From Meloidogyne chitwoodi (lineage: Eukaryota > Nematoda > Chromadorea > Rhabditida > Meloidogynidae), in assembly GCA_015183035.1 (NCBI GenBank), contig JACZZP010000002.1, positions 1,116,001 to 1,180,000 on the forward strand: a stretch of 64,000 bases of DNA. The letters run 5' to 3'. Every line of letters starts with the position of its first letter. Position 1 is the stretch's first letter. The position numbers and the translations under genes are program-made. This document shows, piece after piece, positions 11,888 through 21,730 of this stretch. The notes under the pieces were generated by a model. That model had not been told where the DNA came from and did not search any database. It saw only the letters and a list, made by a program, of their open reading frames with translations.

Positions 11888-12445
11888 GGTAAATAACCAG
11901 TTGGATCCCTACCTGTCCGCAAGGAGAATTCGCTCTTTTCTTTTCTTCTCTTGCATTTTTGGCGTTGGGAGAAGTGCACGCTTATTTTTCCTCTATACTG
12001 TAATATACCTTTTGGCAATAAAGGTGTAAAATAATTAAAATTAATTAATAATAAAGCGAAAATATATTTATTTTAAAAGTGACCAAAGATTAATAATCAA
12101 AGATAATAAATTTGGGATAACATTTTCAAATATATTTTTAGATCAGGTGGATAACAACCTTTTATGTAATTATAATTAAGGGATAAAAACCAGTAAAATG
12201 AAAATATTTAGGCAATTTATGTTCTTTTATTATTAATCTTTAATCATTTATAAAATAAACATTATTTCACTTTATTATTAATTAATTTTAATTATTTTAT
12301 CCTTTTCTTTCCAAGTGCCAAAAGGCATATTACAGTGTAGAGGAAAAATAAGCGTGCACTTCTCCTTACGCCAAAAATGCAAGAGAAGAAAAGAAAAGAG
12401 CGAATTCTCTTTGCGGAAAGGTAGGGATCCAACTGGTTATTTACC
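11888..12445. mobile_element. 558-bp foldback (MULE-like) MITE with 9-bp target duplication
   Basis: Two arms of about 130 bp, at 11888-12017 and 12316-12445, are near-perfect inverted copies beginning GGTAAATAACCAGTTGG. Inverted similarity continues more weakly towards the middle (AATAATTAAAATTAATTAAT on both sides), so almost the whole element is palindromic. It is flanked by a perfect 9-bp direct repeat, GATAAAATT, at 11879-11887 and 12446-12454. Long inverted ends and a 9-bp duplication point to a Mutator-type non-autonomous element (inference). There is no transposase; the short frame at 12315-12503 lies in the right arm and is not a gene. Confidence 0.85.
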
Positions 12446-12642
12446 GATAAAATTTTGTGGTAGGTCAGATGTTTATAATGAATTGATAAATTTTAGATAT
12501 TAATCGTTTTGTCCAATATTTTATATTTATGAAAGATTATTTGGAAAATTTTATTATTTCAATAAATTCTAACACAATATTTATTCAATTATAAATATTA
12601 ATAAGTTTAATTTCGATTATTAATTTTGTAAAAGTCAATTCA

Positions 12643-12878
12643 TCAAAAGTCAATTATATCAAATGTTGGAGTTGGACTAAGAGCACGGATTCTTGCTGGA
12701 TTCCATGGCTTAAAAAATTTAATGTTAATTCTTTTAAAAAAAGTTATTAAAATAGATAATATAAAATTATTTAAAAACTAACATCCCATTCTTTTCTGTC
12801 TCTTGGAATATAATAAACTTCTAATTGAACCAAAGTTAAGACAAGAAAAAATATTAAAAATTGTATAAAGGAAGTCAT
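12643..12878 (-). CDS. Small secreted peptide precursor 1
   Basis: Two exons are visible: 12783-12878 encodes a signal peptide (MTSFIQFLIFFLVLTLVQ) and a short linker, and 12643-12708 encodes PWNPARIRALSPTPTFDIID plus a final Phe. The intron is bounded by GTTAGT and TTTAAG. The product is about 53 residues with no cysteines. The signal peptide closely resembles that of the gene at 13894, and the C-terminus can be aligned with it loosely (NP..IR..S..P...D.ID.F). It is the most diverged of three tandem same-strand genes. It could be a secreted effector or a neuropeptide-like precursor; the function is unknown. Confidence 0.6.
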
Positions 12879-13060
12879 TTTTTAATTTTTAAATGATTTG
12901 CTATAAAAATGTTTATTTTTTATGCTTTTATAAATATTTTATAATTTAAAATAAAAATTCAGTATCATCTTTTATTAATAAAAATAATGCATATTTTTAT
13001 GACATAATGTATAGAATTATTAATTTTTAAATAAAACTTAGAATAATTCAATCACGTCAT

Positions 13061-13348
13061 TTATTTTTTATTTAATTTCGGCCAATAATTTAATATCCAA
13101 GAATTGGAATCCGGAATTGGTTCTTTTTCATAATATTGATCATACCAATCGAGTTGATCAAGTATTGGTTTTGGACTACGACGAGAACGATATATCCACT
13201 AAATATAATTTTATATAAAATAGATATATAAAATTAATTAATTTTAAATTAAACAAACATTTAATTCTCCATCAAAACATAAAATTTTTATTTGAAAAAA
13301 TAAACAAGAGATAAGTAAAATTATAAAAATTTTATTAAATGAATACAT
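13061..13348 (-). CDS. Small secreted peptide precursor 2 (RSRRS-type)
   Basis: Exon 13259-13348 encodes a signal peptide (MYSFNKIFIILLISCLFFQ) and exon 13061-13198 the mature part. The mature part begins WIYRSRRSPKPILDQLDWYD and ends in an acidic/aromatic tail. The RSRR run is a plausible furin-type processing site. The core RSRRS-P-KPILDQLD is shared with the gene at 13894 (RSRRS-A-KPLLDQID). Both first exons end in GELN before the splice donor, so the two genes have the same exon layout. The product has about 75 residues and no disulfide framework. I know of no matching nematode effector or plant-peptide mimic (CLE, CEP, IDA, RALF, 16D10). Confidence 0.65.
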
Positions 13349-13893
13349 TTATTTATATATTTTTATAAAAATAATTTTAATAATCAAATGATTTTTTTTC
13401 TCAAAAATAAATAATTTAAAATCAAAATTCAAAGATCATTTATGAATGAATTTTAAATAAAAAATTATTAATAAATATAAATAAAATGCATATTCATAAT
13501 TATTTTTTTATATTAATGTTTTAGATATTAATATATTTATCGTATATAAATGATTATTTTTTATTTAAATTTAATTATAAAAATGTATTTAATGTTAAAA
13601 GTTCAATTCAGAGAGAGATGTAAACCACCACCCATCAAAGTAATGGTTTTAATTTAAATATATTATTATTTATTTTAATAATAATTTAATAAATTAATTA
13701 GTTAACTAATATTCAATTAAATTTAAATAAGAGAACCATCAATTAATTATTTAAAAAGAGAATATAGGTATAAAATAATTAACTAATTTCTTAAATTTTA
13801 TTCTCAGATTCTCCTCATTTATTTATAAAAATATAATTAAATTCTTTTATTTATGATCATGTAAAAAAATTAATATTTTTTGATTTTTCATTC
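13349..13893. other. Intergenic, AT-rich
   Basis: No gene was seen between two peptide genes. The stretch is extremely AT-rich, apart from a short GC-richer spot near 13605-13650. Confidence 0.5.
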
Positions 13894-14138
13894 TTAAAAT
13901 GTATCAATCTGATCTAGCAATGGTTTTGCACTCCGACGAGAACGAATCTTTTCTAATAAAATTGGATTTAGAACCTGGATGATGATGGAGTCTGTAAAAA
14001 AAATATTTAATTAAATTATAATTATTAAATAAAAATAAAAACATTTAATTCTCCTCCCTTTTCAGTATTTAAAATTTCTGTTTGTTGAATTAATGTAAAA
14101 GTAAGAAAAAATAACAAAACTTGGATAAATGAAATCAT
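13894..14138 (-). CDS. Small secreted peptide precursor 3 (RSRRS-type, intact copy)
   Basis: Exon 14043-14138 encodes a signal peptide (MISFIQVLLFFLTFTLIQQ) and a short linker ending GGELN. Exon 13894-13974 encodes VLNPILLEKIRSRRSAKPLL, then DQIDTF and the stop. The splice uses GTTTTT and the acceptor ...CATCCAG; the earlier TTTACAG acceptor would hit a stop, so the CATCCAG site decides the frame. This gene lies at the end of the duplicated block 13901-15838. Its partner at 63429-63673 is broken, leaving this as the only intact copy. Its function is unknown; the features are those of a secreted, proteolytically processed peptide. Confidence 0.65.
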
Positions 14139-14521
14139 TTTTGACTTAAAAATAAATAAATTTATTAAAAAGCGATATTTTATATAAAAATTTTATAAAA
14201 TTAAAATACAAAAATTATTCTCAACTTTATTTTAAATTAAAAATATATTTATCAATTGAATAAATTAAATTATTATTTTTTATAATAAATATTCTATTTA
14301 ATTTAAAAAAGGTAAAAATATTAAACTAAAAGTATTTTTTAATTAAAATAACTTAGATATTAAATAAAGATATAATTATTTATTTATATTTACATTTAAA
14401 CAATACATTACAATTACAAATATATATACAATGAATACAAAAGAATTATTTATTACATTAAATAAGTATTTATTTAGGGAAAATAGCACTATTTACTTCT
14501 TTTTTAGATATTTTCTTCATA
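14139..14521. other. Intergenic part of the duplicated block
   Basis: This AT-rich 3' flank of the PTP-like gene A is shared with 63047-63428 in the other copy. No gene was seen. Confidence 0.6.
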
Positions 14522-15709
14522 TCAGTTTTGTCCACGGGCTCTTTGCAGTAGTGGCTGGATCTGAGCCTTTATCATCGCATGCAGAAGTTTATATTCATCT
14601 GAACTGCCCACAGTACCCCAACGCTGATCCATCACAATTCTTGCCGTTTCTTTTAGTCCAACCTAATAAAAAAATAAAGGAAAATTAAAAATAATATAAA
14701 TTTTAATTAAATTAATTTACATGTTCAGTAGTTGCAGCCCGATCCATAACAATGTCAACGACAGCAAAGTTACCATTTTTGGTAATTCCATCACCGCATA
14801 CAAGCAAAACCTTCTTCTTTAGATGGGTTTTGACCTTTTTGCGTTGGAAGATATTGTCAGCAAGTTCTAGCAGCTAAAAACAAAAAAAAAAGAAAATTTA
14901 AAAATAATATTAATATTTACTTCACTACGAAGAAGAGGAAAGTAAGCTGGCACAGGCGAATCATCATCAATCATTTGAAAGACGGATGGCTTAATTATAT
15001 GGTCCTTTTTGTAGTCGGTCACCGTAAAGGTGAAGCACTTGAAGGCAGAATCAGCAGCCTTAAAAATTAGCATAAAATTTAATTAATTAATTTTGTTAAC
15101 TTGCCTCAGAAGTAACTCCTTCATTTTGAACTTTAATCCAACGAGAACCATCCTTGTCGAATTCATATTTACAGCTTTTACCAGGCCAAAAACGTTTATA
15201 AAATGCTGTTGGATTATTTGCTTCATTCATCAAAACTATAGCATAAGGACGAGCTTCAACCACCATTTGCCAAAAGTCCCGACAAGTGTCCTCATCGTGC
15301 GGTCCAGTTGCAAGAAGATAGGCCTCTGTAATTAATTTAAAAAATTAATTATAAAAATTTAAAAAGAACAACTTGATGTTTTGAATCCGTCCACCCAGCT
15401 TGCATGAAAGAATTTGTTTGGATTGTCCTTGAACTGGAAACGAGTGATGTCGTAGCAAGCAATGGCTGGATAACGATTTTGACCGGCTGGGCACTGAAGA
15501 TAGGCATCAATTGAAGGACGGTCGCTAGTAAGCCGGCGATGAGCTTCCAAGACTTGCTGTGAAAAAAATAAAATTTTAAATAAAAAATATAAATTTAAAT
15601 AAAAAATACAAACTTTCGAAGATTCGCCACGATCTTGACCAGACGGAGCGATATCATCATGAAGAGTGAAGCGGCCCTCGCCTTCACCTTGTGCGTTGCT
15701 GGAACTCAT
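14522..15709 (-). CDS. PTP-like pseudophosphatase, copy A
   Basis: Six exons encode one tyrosine-phosphatase fold of about 320 residues, without a signal peptide or membrane segment. Family landmarks are present: NRYPAIACYDITRF, a degenerate NASYIDG (HASWVDG), AYLLATGPHDEDTCRDFW, and IVLM before a KRFWP block. The catalytic parts are not intact. The HCSAGxGRTG loop reads VCGDGITKNG, keeping the Cys but with Lys in place of the essential Arg, and the WPD loop region reads IDDDSPVP. It should therefore be catalytically dead or nearly so and may act as a phosphotyrosine-binding or decoy protein (inference). A TATAAAAG box at 15784-15791 lies about 75 bp upstream of the start at 15709. It is divergent from NUP58 at 16008. 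Confidence 0.85.
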
Positions 15710-15783
15710 CCTTGTAGAAGTAGTGCTGTAACCAATGATAGGCCGTTGAGTTTGTTGATTTTCCTCAATAGCAGTTTTTTAAG

Positions 15784-15791
15784 CTTTTATA
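15784..15791 (-). promoter_or_regulatory. TATA box of PTP-like gene A
   Basis: TATAAAAG on the minus strand, about 75 bp before the start codon at 15709. The same box is conserved in copy B at 61791-61798. The shared promoter is only about 130 bp long, because the duplication ends at 15838. Confidence 0.65.
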
Positions 15792-16007
15792 CAAAAAATT
15801 TGTAGAGTTTTCAAAAAATTTAAATAACAATTATGGTAATTTTTAGCTAGATTAGGTCTCATTAATTATAGATAATTCTTACGGTCGCGACAAATCGGCC
15901 CGTGACAAGCCGGTACAGTGCTGCGACGATAACTATTTTTAATCTTTCTAAACTTCTTGAAAATCTTTTATTTATTTTCATTTAAATTATTTTTATGTTT
16001 TTAGAAT

Positions 16008-17784
16008 ATGCAACTTAGTGCTCCGTCTAATTTACAACCACTTGAGGCTCAAGTTCCAAATGAATTGCTTGCGCAGTTAAAAATACTTGAGTAAGTAAAT
16101 TTTTTAATAATTTTATTTTCTTATTATAGAGAAGCTTTGAAGGAAAATAAGCAAATTTATGCAGAATTAAAGGATGAAAATCCTTCGAATGAGATGGCTT
16201 TACTCGAGTCGAAAGTTTCCGGCCTTTGGCGTCTTATTGTTCAATACAAGGGTGTTTTGAAGGATGAGCGATTTAAGAGTTCAAGTTAATTTTTAATTTA
16301 TTTTTTATTTTTAAATAATAGAATTTTACAGTTTTGGCTGATAAGATTGCTTTAGATCAAAGAATTTCACAAAATATTCAAAAAAGTAAAGATCAATCAA
16401 CAAAAAGAGGACATTCTGTTGATTATTTACATGAAGTTGCTACATTAAATGAGCGACAGTTTGAAGAGCTTTGGGGATCTGTACAAAAACTGAAAAAAAC
16501 TTTGGAATGTTTAAAATCTGACAATGATGTTTACATTTATTTTATTAATTATAAATAATTTTTATTTTATTGGTTCTTTAGGAATTAATCCTTAGGAATC
16601 CACAAAATTTTTCTGGTTAAGGGTTAAAAGTTTACATTAATTTCTTTGTTTCTCTTTCTTTATTAAAACTGATAAAAAATAAATGTATTTTATAGTTTTT
16701 ATTTTCTTTTAAAGGACTGTACATCTATTTCACGTAGCGAATTAGCTTCACATATTCAACGATTTGATCAAATTTTTGAAGTTGTAGCCAGTCAAGTTTA
16801 TGTAGTTAATGAAGCCACTGAAGTAACTTTAAAAATTAAATATTTTATTTTTCAAATTTTTTTGTTTTATTTTAGAAATTACGTGATTGCTTCACAGAAA
16901 GACGAAAGAAAATATATGGCCAATTTGATGCCGATCCCTTTGAAAAGGCTAAAGAAAAGCAAACAATAATTGATGCTTATTCAACTTTAAAAGGTTAACA
17001 AAATTATAAAATTAAAGATATATAGTTTATATATTTTTTGATTTAAACATCAAGTACAAGTTTTTCTCTATATTTCTCGTCTAGTGACCTTATTTTTGTT
17101 CGGGCTTTTTGAAATTATAATGAAAATAGGTATTTGTAATTTTTAGTTCTGGTTCAAAAGTATAAAATTTACCTTTGTTAATTTTTATAAAATAAAATTT
17201 GAAAGGTGTTAATGCTTTTCCATCATCAAATGCAATTCTTTCTTTGAGCGAATATTTACCTAGACAACCTCCTCAACCTTCACAACCACAATTTGGAACA
17301 AGTAAGTAAAAAATCCTTTTATTTTTTATAATTTTTAGCTACTTTTGGTCAACAATTGCAACAACAAACAGGATCCTCATTGTTTGGAAATGTTTCAAAG
17401 CCTGCACCTTCATTTTCTTTTAATTCTCCATCCACCATGAGTTCTTCCATTTTTGGAATTGCCAATAAACCAGCAACAAATACTCCACTTTTTGGTACTG
17501 CTCCAATGCCTGCAACAACAACTTCTCTTTTTGGTCAACCAACTACAACATCAACATCTTTAGGTTTTTTTAAAATATATAAATTTGTTAAAAATTTATT
17601 TTTAGCATCTATTCCTCTTTTTGGTACGGCCCCACAACCTTCAACAATAACAGGAGGTCAACAACAATTATCAAATGCACCATTTAGTAATACTCTTAAT
17701 TCTGCAAGCAGTGGAACATTATTTAAAGGAAGTGCAGTTTCATCACCAAATCGACCATCTTTGTTTGGAAATTTACAAAAATGA
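16008..17784 (+). CDS. npp-4: FG nucleoporin NUP58/p45 (NPP-4-like)
   Basis: The N-terminal two-thirds is coiled coil. It includes ESKVSGLWRLIVQYKGVLKD, LNERQFEELWGSVQKLKKTL, and a segment (ISRSELASHIQRFDQIFEVV, then VNEATEKLRDCFTERRKKIY) resembling the NUP58 alpha-helical region, including the RRKK...F pattern. The C-terminal exons (17219-17784) are Thr/Ser/Pro-rich with repeated LFG/IFG/FG motifs (SSLFGN, PLFGTAP, SLFGQP, SLFGN), as expected for the permeability barrier. NUP58 sits with NUP54 and NUP62 in the central channel of the nuclear pore. The start at 16008 follows a TTTTTAG acceptor-like site, suggesting trans-splicing. Other FG coiled-coil nucleoporins are possible, but the order (coiled coil, then FG) fits this family. 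Confidence 0.7.
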
Positions 17785-17896
17785 TTTTAATTAGGAAAAT
17801 TACTTCTTAATTTTCTTTCGTTTTTATTTATTTTATTAAAATAAAATTAATTAAAAAATTTTAGTTTTAAATATATTTTAATTTTTTTGTATTCTT

Positions 17897-19416
17897 TCAT
17901 TCTTCATTGTCAGTTATGTCTTCTTCCTTTTTAATTTCAATATCTTCTTCAATTGATTCAGAAATATCTTCATCAAAAGGTTCATCACACAGATTGCATG
18001 TTTTACGACAATATTTATTCATTGACTTATAATATGGCTTAATATTATATAATATAATTTATTTTTAAATATTAAAATAAAATATACATTTTCTTCCGGT
18101 TTATCATCTGGTGGCCTTAAACAAGCCTCTAAACCAGCCTCTGAACATTTATCACTCACATCGACACATTTAGCTATATTATAATTAAATATTAAAAATA
18201 TTAGTTAATAGTACGTGTGCAATGTCCGCATGTTCTAGAACAACCATGTAAATCTTTATTAAACTCTTTATGATGATGACACATTGATCTCCTGCTAATA
18301 CATTCATCTTCAGTATCCTTACATGGCCCTTCGTTACAAATTCCACAAGTGGCAGCACAAGCACTGCTCATCTTTATTATTTAATTTTAAATAATTATAA
18401 GTGATTTTAAATAAATTATTTTTTACCATTGTAGGTAATTTATGACATAAATGTTTATGTGATTCACAATCAAATTTATATACTATTATTAAATAAAAAT
18501 AATTATTTTAAATATTAATTAATTAATTAATTACAAGGATTATCACCACATCCATGTGCAGCTAACATACAACAAACTTTACAATGATGTGCACATTTAT
18601 AGACTATATCTGTTGGCATACCTGCTAGATCACAATTAGGTGGCCTTCCATGTTTATCTTTTAAATCAGGAGGAAAAATACGTTTACAAATTCTTTTTGG
18701 TAATTGATCATTACAAACTCTTGATAATGCTACAAAATTTCCTTCTTCATCCTATAAATAAATAAATATTTAATTTTAATTAATTTATTTATTTTTACCT
18801 GACAGATATGTCTTCTTTTATGTTTTTTATTTTTATCATCATCTTCTTCACCATCATCATCATTATCTTCATGTTTATTCTCTTTATTATTTTCATCATC
18901 TTCTTCATCATCTCCTTCTTCTACTTCACTATCTTTACTTTTTTTGTCACCTATTAAATCATTAAAAGTAATAATTTAATATGGGACAGACAATAATTAA
19001 TATTTAATATTTTAATTAATTTTTATTCTTTATTATTATTAATATCTTATTATACCTTTTTCATCTTCTAGCCCACTTGACTTCTTTTCTTTTGTTTCAT
19101 CATCATTTTTATCATCATCACTCTCTTCATCATTATCTTCTTTATCATCTTCATCTTTATCATTATCTTCATCATCTTCTTTATCTTCGTCTTCATCCTT
19201 CTCTTTTTTATTTTCACTCTTTTCTTCGTCCTCACTCTTATCTTCTTTATCTTTTTCACTTCCATCAGTTTTGTTTTCATCACCATCATTTTCTTCTTTA
19301 TTTTTATCATCATCGTCATCGTCTCCATCTTCTTCAGTTTTAGAATAATTTAATAAACAAAAAATAATAATAATAATTATTATTATTATTATATTATTAT
19401 TATATCTTTTGAACAT
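17897..19416 (-). CDS. Secreted acidic protein with several ShKT domains
   Basis: The start at 19416 gives a signal peptide whose core is ten consecutive isoleucines (NNNIIIIIIIIIIFCLL), coded by an ATA/ATT repeat. About 160 residues of Asp/Glu/Lys-rich sequence follow (two exons, 19039-19400 and about 18800-18950). A cysteine-rich exon (about 18534-18755) comes next. Then there are three segments with ShKT-like cysteine spacing and TCG/TCxxC endings: CAATCGIC, CSRTCGHC and CRKTCNLC. The C-terminus is again acidic and ends at 17897. The protein is probably extracellular and calcium- or polycation-binding through its acidic part (inference). The architecture, signal peptide plus charged repeat plus ShKT, matches the gene at 2928. 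The ShKT label is structural and does not imply a toxin. Confidence 0.75.
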
Positions 19417-19981
19417 TTTTAAAAAATTATTTTATTAAATAAATAAAAGAAGAAAATAAAATTAAATTAAATTTTAAATTAAAAATTATTTTAATTCTTG
19501 TCATGAGAGTAATATTTATTTATTTATTTATTAAATATGTAAGTATTGCGCCATAAGCAGGTGCCCAAACTTTTTAAATAATTTTCTAATCTTCATTCTC
19601 TCTCAAATATTTATTTTTTTAATTTAAATATATTTTAAAGTTGGCAATTTTATTAAAAGATTTTATTGATTTAAATTTATTTAAATTAATGGAATATTTT
19701 TTAATAATTTTACAAAATATAGGTATTTGAAGAAGAAAAGAAAATAATAAATTTATAAAAAGTTTAAAATATTTTTAAAATAATTTTAAAAAAATAATAA
19801 ATTAATATTTTTTTAATTTTAATTATTTTTATTTTTCTGGCTTTGTTACTTTTTATTTTTATTATTAATGTTTATGGCTAACAATTGTTCTTTTTTATGT
19901 GTAAATAAATAAATAAATATTTTTATGTTTTTAAGAATTTTTATTTTATATTAATTAAAATAAAATATATTATATTATAAA
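19417..19981. other. Intergenic, AT-rich
   Basis: Divergent promoters of the ShKT gene and the four-TM gene should lie here. No gene was seen. Confidence 0.5.
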
Positions 19982-20825
19982 ATGTTTAATAAATATAATA
20001 ATAATAATAAATTAATTATTTTACAACCTGCTAATATTGAAAGAAAAGAAAGAATATTATTTAATGCTCCAATTAATGTATTTATTTATTTTAAATAATT
20101 AAAAATATTATTTATTTAGATTCGTTTTTATTGTTTTTGTATAATTTGTACAATATTTGATATTTTATTAATTTTTTTAACTTTAATTGCCTATTTTTAT
20201 CCAAATCCTTTTCGTCGAACACCTCTTTATAAACAAATATTTCAGGTATTTTTTTATTATTTTTTATTTAATTTTTTAAAAAGAAATTAGATCGTTTTAC
20301 TATTCAATTTTGGTATAGTATTATTTTATTAAATTTAACTATTTTCTTTTTTCTTCATATTATTACTTTAGGTGCTTCTTTATTAAGTATTCAGGTTTTT
20401 TTAATTAATTAATTAATTTATTTATTTTTATTTAAAAAAAAAAAGATGCGTATTCCATTATTATTTATTCCTCAATTAATATTTTGTTTATTAACTGTTC
20501 TTTTACAAATTTTAATATTTTCAATATGTACAACAATTAGGTTATTTTTAAATTAAAATATTTAAATTAAATTAAATTATATATTTTAGTATAATTAGTG
20601 ATGACACAATTTGGATATTTTCTTTTTTTTCTTTATTTTTATTTTTAATATTTGGGTTAATTTATTTATTTTTATTTAATTTATTTTATAATTAAAAGAT
20701 CATTTTTGGCAATTTCTGTATTTACTTTTAATCAATTAATTTATGAATGTAATGATTTTAAAAGAATTTTAGCTAATTCTAAATCTGTACATTTTAAAGA
20801 AGAAAATAATAAAAGGAAAAAATAA
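19982..20825 (+). CDS. Four-transmembrane protein, nematode-type
   Basis: Six exons join in frame: M/Asn-rich N-terminus, then TM1 (FYCFCIICTIFDILLIFLTL), a short loop with PNPFRRTPLYKQ, TM2 (FWYSIILLNLTIFFFLHIIT), TM3 (PLLFIPQLIFCLLTVLLQIL), TM4 (IWIFSFFSLFLFLIFGSFLA) and a Lys-rich cytoplasmic tail ending NNKRKK. The topology resembles LAPTM-like tetraspan proteins of endomembranes, but I see no diagnostic motif, so the family is left open. The length is roughly 220 residues. Confidence 0.6.
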
Positions 20826-21730
20826 TTATTTTATTTTTAAATTTTGTTATATTTTTTACTTTTTATTTTCAAAAAAAATATTTAAGGAATTTCTTGTGTT
20901 AATTTAATATTTTTATTTAAAAATAAATGTCAGAAAATAACAATTTTTATTTAATTTGAAAAAGGAGATTTGGTAAAATTATTTTTTTTATTATTATTTA
21001 TGCATTAAAATATTGCAACAAAATTTTTTAAATAAAAATATTAAATAATTAATATTTTAATTTTTGATAATATATTTAGTTTATAATTATTGGATAAAAA
21101 TATAAATGTGTAAGAAAAAAAAGAAATATTTCCTAACTTTTTTTATAATAAAATTGGTATTTTTAACCAATTGTTGTCTTCATTTTTTCGGTTAAAAATA
21201 AAAAGTAATTGTTTTATTACTTTTCTTTCTTTACTTTTAAATTCTTTTAAAAAACTCTGACAAAATAAACTTTTTTTAAAAAAATAATAATAAATATTTT
21301 TATATCACATTGATCTTTATAAATAAATAAATATTTATTTTTTTACCTCCTCTTATTTTCTGTTCTTTTTTTTTAAAAAAATAAATAAATAATAATTTTA
21401 CTAAAAATTATTATTTTTTAAATCTCTCTAAATATCCACATATTTTCAAAAAATAAAATAAATCAAACAAAGAAAAGAAAATATTTTAAAAAATATAATT
21501 TTAAATTTATATAATTTAATTAAATTAAAATAATAATAATTATTATTATTATTATTTTTTAAAAATACAAAATTCTTCTTAATATTTCTTTAAAAAATAA
21601 AAAAAGAACACCTGTTTATTAAAGTATTTATATCTAATTATTAAAATAATAATTATTATTTTTAATTAATTAATTAATTATAACTAATTTATTTTATTTT
21701 TCTTTAATAAAATAATTAAATAATAAAAAA
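20826..21730. other. Intergenic, AT-rich with simple repeats
   Basis: A 0.9-kb stretch of A/T runs, including ATT/AAT trinucleotide tracts near 21525-21560. No coding exon was seen. It probably contains the promoter of the K2P channel. Confidence 0.5.

Larger units (their letters stand above)
13901..15838. repeat. Copy A of ~1.9-kb inverted segmental duplication
   Basis: This block is a near-identical reverse complement of 61745-63673. It carries the PTP-like gene, its TATA box and 3' region, and a small peptide gene. At one edge similarity stops just past TTATGGTA (15838); at the other it stops after TGTATC (13901). Intron lengths differ slightly, while coding changes are rare (for example Ile versus Leu in the ACYDxTRF stretch), so the duplication is recent. 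Confidence 0.9.

Noticed and set aside
12315..12503. Plus-strand frame of 62 residues
   Set aside because: It lies almost entirely in the right arm of the foldback element, and the same sequence, inverted, occurs in the left arm.
19077..19343. Antisense His/Leu/Phe-rich frame over the acidic ShKT gene
   Set aside because: Shadow of the GAT/GAA-rich exon on the other strand; the minus-strand gene has the signal peptide, splice joins and cysteine pattern.
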